DNA of 64,000 nt from Marinobacter vulgaris (lineage in GTDB: Bacteria > Pseudomonadota > Gammaproteobacteria > Pseudomonadales > Oleiphilaceae). Below the pieces are notes generated by a model. The model was not told where the DNA came from, did not search any database, and saw only the letters and a list, made by a program, of their open reading frames with translations. Below are positions 9,331-18,854 of the stretch, piece by piece. Made by a program: the position numbers and the translations under genes. Position 1 is the first letter of the stretch; the number at the start of each line of letters is the position of its first letter. The stretch is from contig NZ_QFWX01000007.1 in NCBI RefSeq assembly GCF_003344045.1, positions 39,216 to 103,215 on the forward strand, written 5' to 3'.

Positions 9331-12237
9331 ATGTCCGAGCCTTGGCGCTCACTACCGACGATGTTGGCGGAGGACGTCGCTGCCGCCTGGCACTCGGTGT
9401 TCCCGGAAGGTGTGCCGGATTTCCTGAGCGCCTCTGGTGGCGTATCCGACGAGGACGTCGCCCAGGCCCTGGCTCGTAGCCTGTTTCTGCGACAAACCCT
9501 GGAGCGGCATCCGGAGCAGGTGCAGTACCTGTGCCAGTCGCGGCCGCTGACCGAACCCACTACCGCCGACTATTTGCGCCAGCGCTGGCAGGAATTCCTC
9601 GCCGAGGTGACGGATGAAAGCAGCCTCCACGCCAAGCTCAGACGCTTCCGCATGGAAATCCAGTTCCGGATTATCTGGCGGGACCTGATGCGCTGGTCGG
9701 ACATGGCTGAAACCATTGCTGCTACCAGTGATTTTGCCGACATCAGCATCCAGGGCGCCCTGGACTGGCTGTATGACGATACCTGCGAGCAGTCGGGAAC
9801 ACCCTGGGGTGTCAATCCGGCCACCGGTGAGGAGGGCCCTCAGCCCCTGATCGTCCTGGGCATGGGGAAACTGGGTGGCCATGAGCTCAACGTGTCCTCC
9901 GACATTGATCTGATCTTCGCGTTTCCGGGTAAGGGCGAAACCCGCGGTGGGCGCCGGTCGATCGATAACCAGCAGTTCTTTATCCGCCTGGGGCAACGGC
10001 TGATTCAGGCGCTGGACCAGATTACCGCCGATGGTTTCGTGTTCCGGGTAGATATGCGCCTCCGGCCCTACGGGCAGAGCGGGGCGCTGGCCCTGAGCTT
10101 TGCCGCGCTGGAAACCTACTACCAGGACCAGGGCCGCGACTGGGAGCGCTACGCCATGGTCAAGGCCCGGGTAGTGGCCGGCGACCAGCAGGCCGGGCAG
10201 GTGCTGATGGACAGCCTCAAACCCTTTGTCTACCGCAAGTACATTGATTTCAGCGCGTTTGAGTCCCTGCGCAGCATGAAATCCATGATCAGCCGCGAGG
10301 TGCGTCGCAAGGGCCTGGAGAACAATATCAAGCTCGGCAATGGTGGCATTCGCGAGATCGAATTCGTGGTACAGGCTTTCCAGCTGATCCGGGGCGGCCG
10401 GGACCGGGAGTTGCAGCAGCGGGAACTGCTGGTGATCCTCAAAGAACTGGAAGAGCTGGAGCTGCTGCCGTCACCGGTGGTGAAAGAGCTGAAGGCGGCC
10501 TACATCTTCCTGCGCAACCTGGAGCACGCCCTCCAGGGTATCGAAGACAAACAGACCCAGCTGCTGCCGGATGATGACCTGTCCCGCGCCCGTGTGGCGC
10601 TGATCATGGGATTTGACGACTGGGCGTCCTGCATCGACGAGCTGGAAAAACACCGCGAAAGGGTCGCAACCCACTTCGCGGACATTATCACCATCGATGA
10701 TGAGGAACACGAAGCCGCGGAGCTTGATGAGGGCTGGCAGGAACTCTGGCTGGGTGAAATGGACCAGGAAGCCGCGACCGCCTGGCTTGGTGAGCACGGG
10801 TTCGAAGAACCGGAGAGCAGCTATTCCCTGCTGAGTGAGCTGCGCGGAACCCGCACCCTGCAAACCCTGCAGACCCAGGGCAGGCAAAGGCTCAACAAGT
10901 TCATGCCGGTGTTGCTGGAAGCGCTCACTCACGTGGACGCGCCGTCCCAGACCCTGGCCCGGGTGTTGCAACTGGTGGAGGCTATCCTGCGCAGAACCGC
11001 CTACATGGTGCTGCTGCTGGAGAACCCGGGCGCGCGAACCCAGCTGGTCCGGCTGTGCAGCGAGAGCCCCTGGATTGCCAGCCAGCTGGCGGAGACGCCC
11101 CTGCTGCTTGACGAACTGTTGAATGCTGAGAGCCTGTACAGCCCGCCCGCGAAAGTCGAGCTCCAGGACGATCTGCGCCAGCAGATGCTGCGGATCCCCT
11201 TCGAGGATCTCGAAGAGCAGATGGAAACTCTGCGGCACTTCAAGAAGGCGCACATTTTGCGCGTGGCCGCCTCGGAAATCCGCGAAACCCTGCCGCTGAT
11301 GAAGGTCAGCGACTATCTGACCTGGATCGCCGAAGTGGTGCTGGACCATGTGGTGGACGTTGCCTTCGCCAACCTGGTCAGCCGCCACGGGTATCCCCGG
11401 CGCAAGGACGGTTCCGCCTGCGATACCGATTTTGCCATTGTCGGTTACGGCAAGCTGGGTGGTATCGAGCTGGGCTATACCTCGGACCTGGACCTGGTGT
11501 TTATTCACGATGCGGACCCAGAGCAGTCAACGGACGGCGACAAGTCCATCGACAACGCGGTGTTCTATACCCGGCTGGGCCAGCGCATCGTGCACATCCT
11601 CAATACGCAGACGCCCTCCGGGCAGCTTTACGAGGTGGATATGCGCCTGCGCCCGTCCGGCAATTCGGGGCTTCTGGTCAGCACCCTGACCGCGTTCGAG
11701 AAATACCAGCGCAACGATGCCTGGACCTGGGAGCACCAGGCCTTGGCCCGCGCCCGCGGTGTGGCCGGCTGCGAGGAAACCCTGGACGCCTTTGAAAAAC
11801 TACGCAGTGACATACTCTGTCAGCCGCGGGACCGGGACAAGTTGCGGGAAGAGGTGGTCGGCATGCGCGAGAAAATGCGCACCGCGCTGGGCACCCCGCA
11901 GGTCGAGGGCAGGGAGCCGGAGGTTTTCCATATCAAGCACGATTTCGGTGGCATTATAGATATCGAGTTTATGGTGCAGTACCTGATGCTGGCCTGGTGC
12001 TCCGAGCATCCAGAGTTGACCCAATGGTCCGATAACATCCGCCAGATGGAGGAGCTGGGCCGGGCCGGGGTGTTGCCGGTTGAGGATACCGAGAAACTGC
12101 GGGAGGCCTTTATTACCCTGCGCTCCACTATCCACCGCCGGGCCCTTCAGAACCTGAACAGCCAGGTGGCAGGGGATGCCTTTTCCGAAGAACGTGACTA
12201 CATCCGGAGTATGTGGAATCGGGTCATGCTGGGGTGA
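9331..12237 (+). CDS. glnE: Bifunctional glutamine synthetase adenylyltransferase/adenylyl-removing enzyme
   Basis: Adds AMP to, and removes it from, the regulatory tyrosine of glutamine synthetase in response to PII and glutamine. The 968-residue product has two nucleotidyltransferase domains: GMGKLGGHELNVSSDIDL near 177-195 (N-terminal, de-adenylylation) and GYGKLGGIELGYTSDLDL near 704-722 (C-terminal, adenylylation), each with the D-x-D metal pair. The start MSEPWRS follows AGGGG at 8 nt; an open extension to 9214 looks non-coding. Its target GlnA is encoded in the same window with Tyr396 intact. The ilvE gene follows 76 nt later. Confidence 0.97.
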   Translation: MSEPWRSLPTMLAEDVAAAWHSVFPEGVPDFLSASGGVSDEDVAQALARSLFLRQTLERHPEQVQYLCQSRPLTEPTTADYLRQRWQEFLAEVTDESSLHAKLRRFRMEIQFRIIWRDLMRWSDMAETIAATSDFADISIQGALDWLYDDTCEQSGTPWGVNPATGEEGPQPLIVLGMGKLGGHELNVSSDIDLIFAFPGKGETRGGRRSIDNQQFFIRLGQRLIQALDQITADGFVFRVDMRLRPYGQSGALALSFAALETYYQDQGRDWERYAMVKARVVAGDQQAGQVLMDSLKPFVYRKYIDFSAFESLRSMKSMISREVRRKGLENNIKLGNGGIREIEFVVQAFQLIRGGRDRELQQRELLVILKELEELELLPSPVVKELKAAYIFLRNLEHALQGIEDKQTQLLPDDDLSRARVALIMGFDDWASCIDELEKHRERVATHFADIITIDDEEHEAAELDEGWQELWLGEMDQEAATAWLGEHGFEEPESSYSLLSELRGTRTLQTLQTQGRQRLNKFMPVLLEALTHVDAPSQTLARVLQLVEAILRRTAYMVLLLENPGARTQLVRLCSESPWIASQLAETPLLLDELLNAESLYSPPAKVELQDDLRQQMLRIPFEDLEEQMETLRHFKKAHILRVAASEIRETLPLMKVSDYLTWIAEVVLDHVVDVAFANLVSRHGYPRRKDGSACDTDFAIVGYGKLGGIELGYTSDLDLVFIHDADPEQSTDGDKSIDNAVFYTRLGQRIVHILNTQTPSGQLYEVDMRLRPSGNSGLLVSTLTAFEKYQRNDAWTWEHQALARARGVAGCEETLDAFEKLRSDILCQPRDRDKLREEVVGMREKMRTALGTPQVEGREPEVFHIKHDFGGIIDIEFMVQYLMLAWCSEHPELTQWSDNIRQMEELGRAGVLPVEDTEKLREAFITLRSTIHRRALQNLNSQVAGDAFSEERDYIRSMWNRVMLG

Positions 12238-12246
12238 TCGCACCTC

Positions 12247-12275
12247 TTCGTAAGCCGGGGTTTTCCTGCTAGAAT
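12247..12275 (+). promoter_or_regulatory. Possible promoter of ilvE
   Basis: TTCGTA, a 17-bp spacer and TAGAAT resemble a sigma70 promoter (3/6 and 5/6 matches) in the gap between glnE and ilvE, 39 nt upstream of the ilvE ATG. Confidence 0.35.
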
Positions 12276-12313
12276 GCCGGATCCCCGAAAAGAGCGCTTT
12301 AGGAGCAGAAACA

Positions 12314-13240
12314 ATGTCGATGGCTGATCGTGATGGCTTCATCTGGATGGACGGTGAAATGGTTCCTTGGCGGGAAGCCAAAACCCACGTGCTGACCCAC
12401 ACCCTGCATTATGGTCTGGGCTGCTTCGAGGGTGTGCGAGCCTACAGCACCGAAAAGGGCGCCGCGATTTTCCGCATGAAAGAGCACACCGACCGTCTGT
12501 GCCGCTCTGCCCATATCCTGAACATGAAAATGCCGTTCAGCAAAGACGAGATCAATGCGGCCCAGTGCGCGGCGGTCCGGGACAATAATCTGGACGAAGC
12601 CTACCTGCGCCCGATGGTATTCCTGGGTTCGGAAGGTATGGGTCTGCGCGCTGACAACCTGAAGGTTCACGTGATGGTGGCCGCCTGGAGCTGGCCGTCC
12701 TATATGTCGCCGGAAGCCAAGGAAATGGGCATCAAGGTTCGCACCTCGTCCTACACCCGTCACCACGTCAACATCACCATGTGCAAGGCGAAGGCCAACG
12801 GCAACTACATCAACTCCATGCTGGCGCTCAACGAGGCCATTGCCAGTGGCTGCGAAGAAGCCCTGTTGCTGGACAACGAAGGCTATGTGGCCGAGGGTTC
12901 CGGTGAGAACATCTTCATCCTGCGTGACGGTGTGCTCCATACGCCGGAGCTGACGTCCTGCCTGGAAGGCATCACCCGCCAGACCATCCTGGATTTTGCG
13001 AAAGAGCTGAATATTCCGGTCAAAGAGCGCCGCATTACCCGAGACGAAGTCTACATCGCTGACGAAGCCTTCTTTACCGGCACCGCCGCCGAAGTGCTGC
13101 CGATCCGGGAACTGGACGGCCGTGTTATCGGTGCTGGCAAGCGTGGCCCGCTGACCGAGAAGCTGCAGGGTATGTACTTTGATGCGGTGAAGGGCAAGTC
13201 GGCGGAGCACAGCCACTGGCTGACACCGGTAAACGGCTAA
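12314..13240 (+). CDS. ilvE: Branched-chain-amino-acid aminotransferase
   Basis: PLP-dependent class IV transaminase acting in the last step of valine, leucine and isoleucine synthesis. At 308 residues it matches E. coli IlvE. The family pattern LHYGLGCFEGVRAY (about 31-44), the PLP lysine in CKAKANGNY (Lys160) and EGSGENIF are all present. An AGGAG stands 9-10 nt before the ATG. It precedes the DUF6165 gene by 37 nt and may be co-transcribed with it. Misassignment to D-amino-acid transaminase or ADC lyase is unlikely given the substrate-side motifs. Confidence 0.96.
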   Translation: MSMADRDGFIWMDGEMVPWREAKTHVLTHTLHYGLGCFEGVRAYSTEKGAAIFRMKEHTDRLCRSAHILNMKMPFSKDEINAAQCAAVRDNNLDEAYLRPMVFLGSEGMGLRADNLKVHVMVAAWSWPSYMSPEAKEMGIKVRTSSYTRHHVNITMCKAKANGNYINSMLALNEAIASGCEEALLLDNEGYVAEGSGENIFILRDGVLHTPELTSCLEGITRQTILDFAKELNIPVKERRITRDEVYIADEAFFTGTAAEVLPIRELDGRVIGAGKRGPLTEKLQGMYFDAVKGKSAEHSHWLTPVNG

Positions 13241-13277
13241 CCCTTTATTTCATTAACTACACCTGCAGGAAGAGCAA

Positions 13278-13682
13278 ATGGCAGACGTTATCAAAGTGCC
13301 GGTCTCCTTCGGCGAAGTGCTGGACAAGATCACCATCCTGGAAATCAAATCCGAACGGATTGCCGACCCGGAGAAGGTCAAGAACGTTCGTCTGGAACTG
13401 GATGAGCTGAGTTCCACCTGGAACGAGGCAGTGCAGGATCCGGCCGCAATTGCGGATCTGCGCAAGCAGCTGAAGGCCGTTAACGAGGAGCTCTGGGAAA
13501 TCGAAGACGACATCCGCGACCAGGAAGCCGCCCAGGATTTCGGCCCGAAGTTTATCGAACTGGCCCGCGCCGTCTACGTGACCAACGACAAGCGCGCCGC
13601 CATCAAAAAAGAAGTCAACCTGGCGCTGGGCTCCCGCTTCGTGGAAGAAAAGTCCTACCAGGACTACACCGCCCGCAAATAG
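13278..13682 (+). CDS. DUF6165 family protein of unknown function
   Basis: A 134-residue soluble, charged, helical protein starting MADVIKVPVSFGEVLDKITILEIKS, which I recognise as the DUF6165 family. No catalytic motif, signal peptide or membrane segment is visible. The family is found near LPS and glycosyltransferase genes, and here it stands at the left edge of the LPS cluster, between ilvE and a methyltransferase gene. A Shine-Dalgarno AGGAAG precedes the ATG. Function is unknown; I infer only a link to envelope carbohydrate metabolism from context. Confidence 0.8.
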   Translation: MADVIKVPVSFGEVLDKITILEIKSERIADPEKVKNVRLELDELSSTWNEAVQDPAAIADLRKQLKAVNEELWEIEDDIRDQEAAQDFGPKFIELARAVYVTNDKRAAIKKEVNLALGSRFVEEKSYQDYTARK

Positions 13683-13702
13683 CGGTTGTGAGGAGGTATG
13701 GT

Positions 13703-14488
13703 ATGGGTTTTTTCGCAAGTAGCCGAAAGCGGGCCAGGCAAAGAGCGGCGAAGGCGGAAGAAAAACAATTTGTCCGCTCGGTAATCCGGCAGGATTTTCC
13801 TGATCTTGAAGTGAGGCACGGCCCATTTCGTGGCATGAAATACCCCTGTGCTGACTCGGTAGGTAGTACCCTGTTCCCCAAATTGCTGGGGTCCTACGAA
13901 TCTGAGCTTCATCCGATCCTGGAAACCGTGTTCGCAAGGGAGTACACCGATATTGTTGATGTTGGGTGTGCCGAAGGTTATTACGCTGTGGGGCTGGGGT
14001 TGCGTTTTCCGGACGCCATGCTGCACGCATACGATGTGAATGGTAAGGCCAGGGAACTCTGTCGGGAAATGGCAGAACTCAATGGTATCGATGCAAACCG
14101 TCTGCGGGTGGCCGGCAAGCTCGACTGCAGCAGCTTGCACGCATTTGAATTCGCTGGCTGCGCGCTAATCGTTAGTGATTGTGAGGGCTTCGAGAAAGAG
14201 CTGTTTGCTCCAGAAACGCCCGGATTCATGGCTCGACATGATTTTCTGATTGAGGCTCACGATATGGTTGATATCCATATATCCGGGTATCTGAAGAATA
14301 TCTTCTCCTCGACTCACGATGCTGTGGTTATTGAGAGCGTCGATGATATTCACAAAGCCCAGCGTTACCAATACCCTGAACTGGAGAAGTTCTCTTTGCC
14401 CGAAAGAAAAATTTTGCTGAGTGAGGAGCGTCGGTCAACCATGGAATGGCTGCTGCTTCTTTCACGACATTCCGACTCGCGACGCTAG
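13703..14488 (+). CDS. SAM-dependent methyltransferase, LPS-cluster associated
   Basis: A 261-residue protein with a class I methyltransferase motif I, IVDVGCAEGYYAVGLG, followed by an acidic motif II (HAYDVN), and a later segment ALIVSDCEGFEKELF that fits motif IV. Acceptor substrate cannot be read from sequence; sugar or lipid methylation is a guess from context. The start at 13703 is chosen because AGGAGG lies 6 nt upstream; the GTG at 13688 is too close to that ribosome site. Its stop codon shares the bases CTAG with the stop of the opposite-strand WaaY-like gene. Confidence 0.75.
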   Translation: MGFFASSRKRARQRAAKAEEKQFVRSVIRQDFPDLEVRHGPFRGMKYPCADSVGSTLFPKLLGSYESELHPILETVFAREYTDIVDVGCAEGYYAVGLGLRFPDAMLHAYDVNGKARELCREMAELNGIDANRLRVAGKLDCSSLHAFEFAGCALIVSDCEGFEKELFAPETPGFMARHDFLIEAHDMVDIHISGYLKNIFSSTHDAVVIESVDDIHKAQRYQYPELEKFSLPERKILLSEERRSTMEWLLLLSRHSDSRR

Positions 14489-15294
14489 CGGGACAGCGTG
14501 GCAATCATTAGGTCGTAACTTATGATTGTACCCAACAGGAGCAATATCGCCCTTCTTTTATACCGGTAATCCGGATGTTGCCGGTAGTTGCGCAATTCTC
14601 GCTTCATATGCTTAAGGTCTGAAAGCATCCGGCGTAGCCGGACCGCTACTAGAAATCCAGCTGACTTTCGTTCATCGCTCGGGACAAACGCCAGGGCTTC
14701 GGGCATGGTGTGAAGCAGGTGGGCAAACTCCATTCTAGCAGAATGTCTGTGCCACAGCCTCGCTCGGGAAAGCTTGAAATCGATGAAAATGACGGCGCCG
14801 TCTTTTATCAGAAAGTTCTGTGCCTTGGGGTCTCCCCTTGTGTAGCCGGCTTCGTGAAGGCGCCTGAGCTCCCGGGCGACGATCCCAGCGTCGGCGGATG
14901 AGGCTGGTTCACCGTCCATGTACTCATACATGAAGACACTCCTGGTGACCACGCCAAGCTTTCTTGATTCCGCGGCGAGCACCGCAGAAGGGCAGGCGAA
15001 TCCAAGTTTTTCCAGCTGTATATGGCTTTCGTAGAGGCGTCCTGCCTCTCCTTTACGGAACCATGTGAGCAGCCTTTCCCAGTAACGTCTATTTCTTTTT
15101 CTGGGTTCTTTTATGACTATATCGGGGCGCTGATAACGATTTATCCGAACCACATAGTTGTGATCATTGTTCTTTAACTCCTCGATAATCTCCAGATCAC
15201 CCCGCAGATAGTCCTTTATCAGCAGCGTCGCCTCGGCTTTATCGAGAGAGCTCTCGACCAGATAGTCTTGGTAATTGAACATGACATTCACCAT
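14485..15294 (-). CDS. LPS core heptose kinase, WaaY/RfaY-like
   Basis: Kinase-fold protein of about 269 residues that probably phosphorylates a core sugar at the cytosolic face. The catalytic segment GYTRGDPKAQNFLI matches the G-D-P-x-x-x-N loop of RfaY, and FIDFKLS is the metal-binding DFG-like strand. The C-terminus has a hydrophobic stretch (AILLLLGTIISYDLMIATL) that could anchor it to the membrane. It is the last gene of a minus-strand operon after the heptosyltransferase, O-antigen ligase and GT8 genes. The ATG at 15294 is preferred over the TTG just before it; a later ATG at 15282 is possible. The target heptose is inferred. Confidence 0.75.
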   Translation of the reverse strand: MVNVMFNYQDYLVESSLDKAEATLLIKDYLRGDLEIIEELKNNDHNYVVRINRYQRPDIVIKEPRKRNRRYWERLLTWFRKGEAGRLYESHIQLEKLGFACPSAVLAAESRKLGVVTRSVFMYEYMDGEPASSADAGIVARELRRLHEAGYTRGDPKAQNFLIKDGAVIFIDFKLSRARLWHRHSARMEFAHLLHTMPEALAFVPSDERKSAGFLVAVRLRRMLSDLKHMKRELRNYRQHPDYRYKRRAILLLLGTIISYDLMIATLSR

Positions 15295-15368
15295 CAAGGA
15301 TAAGTGTGGTAATCGGTATAAGTCGTGAGTCCAAACCAGAGTTTTGTGGGCATTAACCGGAGCCTTGC

Positions 15369-16334
15369 TCAGTCGTAAGGCATCTGTCGTGTCCTGCGGA
15401 GTCCTGCTGCCTGGCGCCTGCGAGAGACATTTTTCAGGTGATCTCGGATTGCCAGAAGGTATCGCCTCCTTTCCTTCGGGTCGCTCCAGGATGGATGAGG
15501 TTCAGCCCATTCTAGTGTTTTCAGAATCGCAAGGAACTCGTGCCGGTATGGATGAAAGCAGAACCGAAGCCATGGTTTTTTCTTGCCCGTAAAGTGAACA
15601 ATTGCGGGCCAGGCTATGGCATCCTTCAGTTGCTCGATGGGGTAGCCGCTTCCTGCGCTGTATTTTCTCAGAATCTTGTAAATATTCGCCTGAGCATTCC
15701 AGCGTGGCGTGAGCCGCAGCCAATCCTTGTGAAGAACGGCATTCAGGCTGCACTGATCCACGTAGTGTAGACGGTGGGCATGCTCAGCTGCGTATTCTGC
15801 GACTTTCCAGTGGATGCCACCGGAGCGCCACAGCGTCAGATCCATTACAAGAACGCCGGAATTGAAGTATTCTCGGCGCGGAACACCGATTGTCGTGCAA
15901 GCGGACCTCGAAAGGTCCTCGACAGCACCAAGCGGGAGGCCCTCCAGATCCAGTGTTGCCAGTTTGGCGAGGTCGTCTCTTACCAGCAGGTCCGAATCCA
16001 GGTAGATGATTCGTGAGATGTCCTCTGGCAAATACTCGCTCAGTAAAATCCGCTGATAAACCGCCTGGCCAAATCTGTGAACGGGCAAACCATCGAAGGT
16101 ACGGTTTGTGGCCTCGTAAATGTGGAGCGTGCTCCCCCGGCTGGTTATTTCCCTTTGCATGCGTTTTTGGGTTTCGGATTCTATACCATTGGATATCAGG
16201 TGAAATACCAGCCGTTGGGGACTACTTGCGTGAGCAATGGTCGATATCATCACCACCGTCGCGTAGGCCGTGTAGTTTTCATCACAACACAGTGCGGCAT
16301 GAATAGGCTCACCTTTCGTTACCGGGCTTGTCAT
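15369..16334 (-). CDS. GT8-family LPS glycosyltransferase
   Basis: Retaining sugar transferase of the WaaO/WaaJ/WaaR class (GT8), adding a hexose from UDP-sugar to the LPS outer core. The 321-residue product shows the N-terminal HAALCCDENY, the metal-binding DxD in IIYLDSDLLV (about 110-119), EYFNSGVLVMDL and the late WNAQANIY and IVHFTGKKKPW motifs. The start codon overlaps the stop of the upstream O-antigen ligase gene by 4 nt (ATGA), so translation is probably coupled. Sugar identity (glucose or galactose) cannot be decided from sequence. Confidence 0.88.
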   Translation of the reverse strand: MTSPVTKGEPIHAALCCDENYTAYATVVMISTIAHASSPQRLVFHLISNGIESETQKRMQREITSRGSTLHIYEATNRTFDGLPVHRFGQAVYQRILLSEYLPEDISRIIYLDSDLLVRDDLAKLATLDLEGLPLGAVEDLSRSACTTIGVPRREYFNSGVLVMDLTLWRSGGIHWKVAEYAAEHAHRLHYVDQCSLNAVLHKDWLRLTPRWNAQANIYKILRKYSAGSGYPIEQLKDAIAWPAIVHFTGKKKPWLRFCFHPYRHEFLAILKTLEWAEPHPSWSDPKERRRYLLAIRDHLKNVSRRRQAAGLRRTRQMPYD

Positions 16335-17665
16335 TGAAGTGCTCCATTGGTGCTTTCAGATCGAACGTTGGCGAGAGATATCAGACAGGCCACTACTACT
16401 GTAAACGCATACTTGCCACTTGAGAACAGCATGTAAGACTCGAAAAAGTTCACTGTAAGCCAGTAGGCAAGAAAACCGATGCCAAACAGATATGCCCCGG
16501 GCGATAGCGCGTCTTCTCGATAGCTGCGCACAATGAGGCGTGCAAACCAGGCGAGCAGGAGCAGATATAGAAGCAGGCCGACGAAACCGTACCTTGCCAT
16601 AATATCCAGGTAAGTGTTGTGCAGATGTCCAAAATGGTCCCTCAGAGCTGCTGGCAGAGCGCCGGATTCCTGCATGATAACTTCGCTGCCGTCTGGCCCC
16701 CAGCCGAACCAGAATTTTTCTCTTATCCAGGGCAGTGCGTGATGCCAGGAGCGAAGTCTCACGCCTGCGCTATCTGCGGGTAGATTGTCAAACTCCCCTG
16801 CCAGGGCAAGGGAGATGGTGCCGGTTTCTCTTGTAAAGCGGTCAACGACGCTTGAGCTTGTGGCGGTCCAAAGAATGCCTGATAAAATCAGGGCAACCAG
16901 GGCGGCCGTGATCAGACCTCGGTCCTTTCTGACAGTAGCGTTTCTCTTTCCCAATATTGATGTAATGAGCATCACAATTGCGGCTATCGTACATCCAAGC
17001 CACACTCCCCGGGTTTGCGTGGCGTACAGAAGGAGAAGGCTCAGAATTGCCAGGATGGTGCCAGCCATCAAAGGCAATGCCGATGAGCTTACCGCTGTAT
17101 TGCCGGGCAAGATCAGGCAGCAGGCAAGTATGAGGGTAAGTCCGGCAAGCATGGCTGCGTGTTGGGCATTCATGGCCCCGGCATCAATTCGTCGGTTTTC
17201 GAGGGCCTGGGTGAACTCAGAGAGCCCGTCGCCGGAGATCCAGGGGAGCGCAATCAAGCCAATAACGGCAGATGCACAGAATAAGGCTGGAGCGTGCCTT
17301 TTCCCACTGAGCCAAAATGCAGGCACTATAAAGAGAAACCATTTGGCAATTTCGTCAATTCTGGGTGCGGTCTCAGGCTGGAACCCATACGAGGTTGCCG
17401 AAAAGGAGGCAACCCAGGAGGTTGTCGATACCGCAATCGCGGCCCCCAAACCCAGCAACGGGATGAATAACAGTTTGTTCCGTTCGCCTTTTGCCAAGGC
17501 CAGAAGAGTCAACAGAATCAGCACAGTTTCGGCCAGGCGGCCGATGTAGGGAAGTGACAGCTCGAATAAGGCATAGACCATGCACGCGCCAACACCGATA
17601 GCTGAAAGGGTGCTCTTCGGATAGTGTGCCAGGGCCTGTAACCTCTGGTTTTTCGGGTTAAACAT
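16331..17665 (-). CDS. O-antigen ligase-like membrane protein (Wzy_C/WaaL family)
   Basis: A polytopic inner-membrane protein of 444 residues with about 10-12 hydrophobic helices and the periplasmic loop typical of O-antigen ligases or polymerases, including VRLRSWHHALPWIREKFWFGWGPD and LRDHFGHLHNTYLDIMARYGFVG, where the Arg and HxHN residues are the family hallmarks. WaaL transfers O-antigen from undecaprenyl diphosphate to lipid A-core. The ATG at 17665 overlaps the stop of the heptosyltransferase gene by 8 nt; a TTG at 17713 is less likely. A second member of this family is fused to a GT2 domain at 22.6-24.6 kb, so which one is the true ligase is open. Confidence 0.85.
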   Translation of the reverse strand: MFNPKNQRLQALAHYPKSTLSAIGVGACMVYALFELSLPYIGRLAETVLILLTLLALAKGERNKLLFIPLLGLGAAIAVSTTSWVASFSATSYGFQPETAPRIDEIAKWFLFIVPAFWLSGKRHAPALFCASAVIGLIALPWISGDGLSEFTQALENRRIDAGAMNAQHAAMLAGLTLILACCLILPGNTAVSSSALPLMAGTILAILSLLLLYATQTRGVWLGCTIAAIVMLITSILGKRNATVRKDRGLITAALVALILSGILWTATSSSVVDRFTRETGTISLALAGEFDNLPADSAGVRLRSWHHALPWIREKFWFGWGPDGSEVIMQESGALPAALRDHFGHLHNTYLDIMARYGFVGLLLYLLLLAWFARLIVRSYREDALSPGAYLFGIGFLAYWLTVNFFESYMLFSSGKYAFTVVVACLISLANVRSESTNGALQ

Positions 17666-18719
17666 GGTTCGCGTCCGAATTCGGGGCAGCGAACGCCTCA
17701 GTCCAGCGATCAAGCATGATGGTTGCGTCGGAGGTCTGGATCAGTTTCATGGCCCCCTCAAACTCCGCTCTGGCTCCCCACCGAACGGTGTCGACAGTTT
17801 TCCCGGTATACCGTTTTATCGCTTCGGGATATCGGTTCACGCACCACGGAATTGAATTATAAGGGCCGGAGCGGTCGGGATTGCTGGCGGCGTATAACCC
17901 AAGGACATCAGTGCCCATGGCGTTGGCAATGTGGGCCGGGCCAGTGTCCGGGGCCACTACCAGGTCTGCCAAATCCAGTATTGCAGCAAGTTCCTTGAGG
18001 GTATCCTGCCCGCACAGGTTGGTTGCGCTCTCTTCCATTGCCTCAACTACTGACCTGCAGAAGTTCTGTTCGTATTGAGAGGGGCTGCCGACGAGAGTTA
18101 CTTGCATGCCGTGAGTTTGTACGGCGTAATCGGCAAGTTCGGCGTATCTCTCTGCGGGCCAGTTTCTTAGGGGATGGCTTGCGCATGGGCTGATAACCAG
18201 GTTCTTTCGATCGACCGCCAGGTGCCTCCTGGCAAGATCGTAATCTGCATCGGCCAGCGGAATCCTCCAGACTGGTGGCGCAGGCTTCAGCCCGAGAGGC
18301 TCGATGAAACCGGCCAGGCAGTCGCGGACATGCTGTCCGCTCATGTCAGGTATCCGTTGGTTGATGAACAGGCCGTGAAGGTCCTTGCTCTGGGCACGGG
18401 CATAGCCAATTCGCTGATTCGCCCGGACGCAGGCGGATGCAAGGTTGGCGCGAAAGGCTACCTGCATGTGCAGTAGCGCGTCGAAGCGCCTGCTTTTCAG
18501 GGTGTTTCGGAGTCGCCTGTAACCGTTAAGCCCCGAGGTTTTGTCGAAAACGATAAACTCAACTCCTGGCAAGTCGCCAATCAGTTTCGCTTCAACTTTC
18601 CCGATAATCCAGGTGATTTGCACACTCGGGATCTGTTGCTGGAGGCTTAAAACAACTGGAACGACATGAGTTACGTCGCCAATGGCTGACAAGCGCAGGA
18701 TACAGATTGATAAACTCAA
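17658..18719 (-). CDS. GT9-family heptosyltransferase
   Basis: Transfers L-glycero-D-manno-heptose (or a related sugar) to the LPS inner core. The 353-residue product begins SLSICILRLSAIGDVTHVVPV, the usual GT9 opening, and carries the C-terminal donor-binding segment LADLVVAPDTGPAHIANAMGTDVLGLYAASNPDRSGPY. It resembles WaaC/WaaQ-type enzymes, but which linkage it makes is not visible. Translation appears to start at TTG, since no ATG or GTG lies at the right place. It heads a minus-strand operon with the O-antigen ligase, GT8 and WaaY-like genes and diverges from kdkA. Confidence 0.88.
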   Translation of the reverse strand: MSLSICILRLSAIGDVTHVVPVVLSLQQQIPSVQITWIIGKVEAKLIGDLPGVEFIVFDKTSGLNGYRRLRNTLKSRRFDALLHMQVAFRANLASACVRANQRIGYARAQSKDLHGLFINQRIPDMSGQHVRDCLAGFIEPLGLKPAPPVWRIPLADADYDLARRHLAVDRKNLVISPCASHPLRNWPAERYAELADYAVQTHGMQVTLVGSPSQYEQNFCRSVVEAMEESATNLCGQDTLKELAAILDLADLVVAPDTGPAHIANAMGTDVLGLYAASNPDRSGPYNSIPWCVNRYPEAIKRYTGKTVDTVRWGARAEFEGAMKLIQTSDATIMLDRWTEAFAAPNSDANHV

Positions 18720-18854
18720 TTTGGCCGCCGAAATTATTGATAAAAAATTATGTTGTGGAGTCGTATGGGTCCACCTTGATAAAGTCGTGGAATTATACCT
18801 GAGTCACCCTCAATCGTCTTTGATGGTTCCGGGTGCGATGTCGGAAGGTGATCT

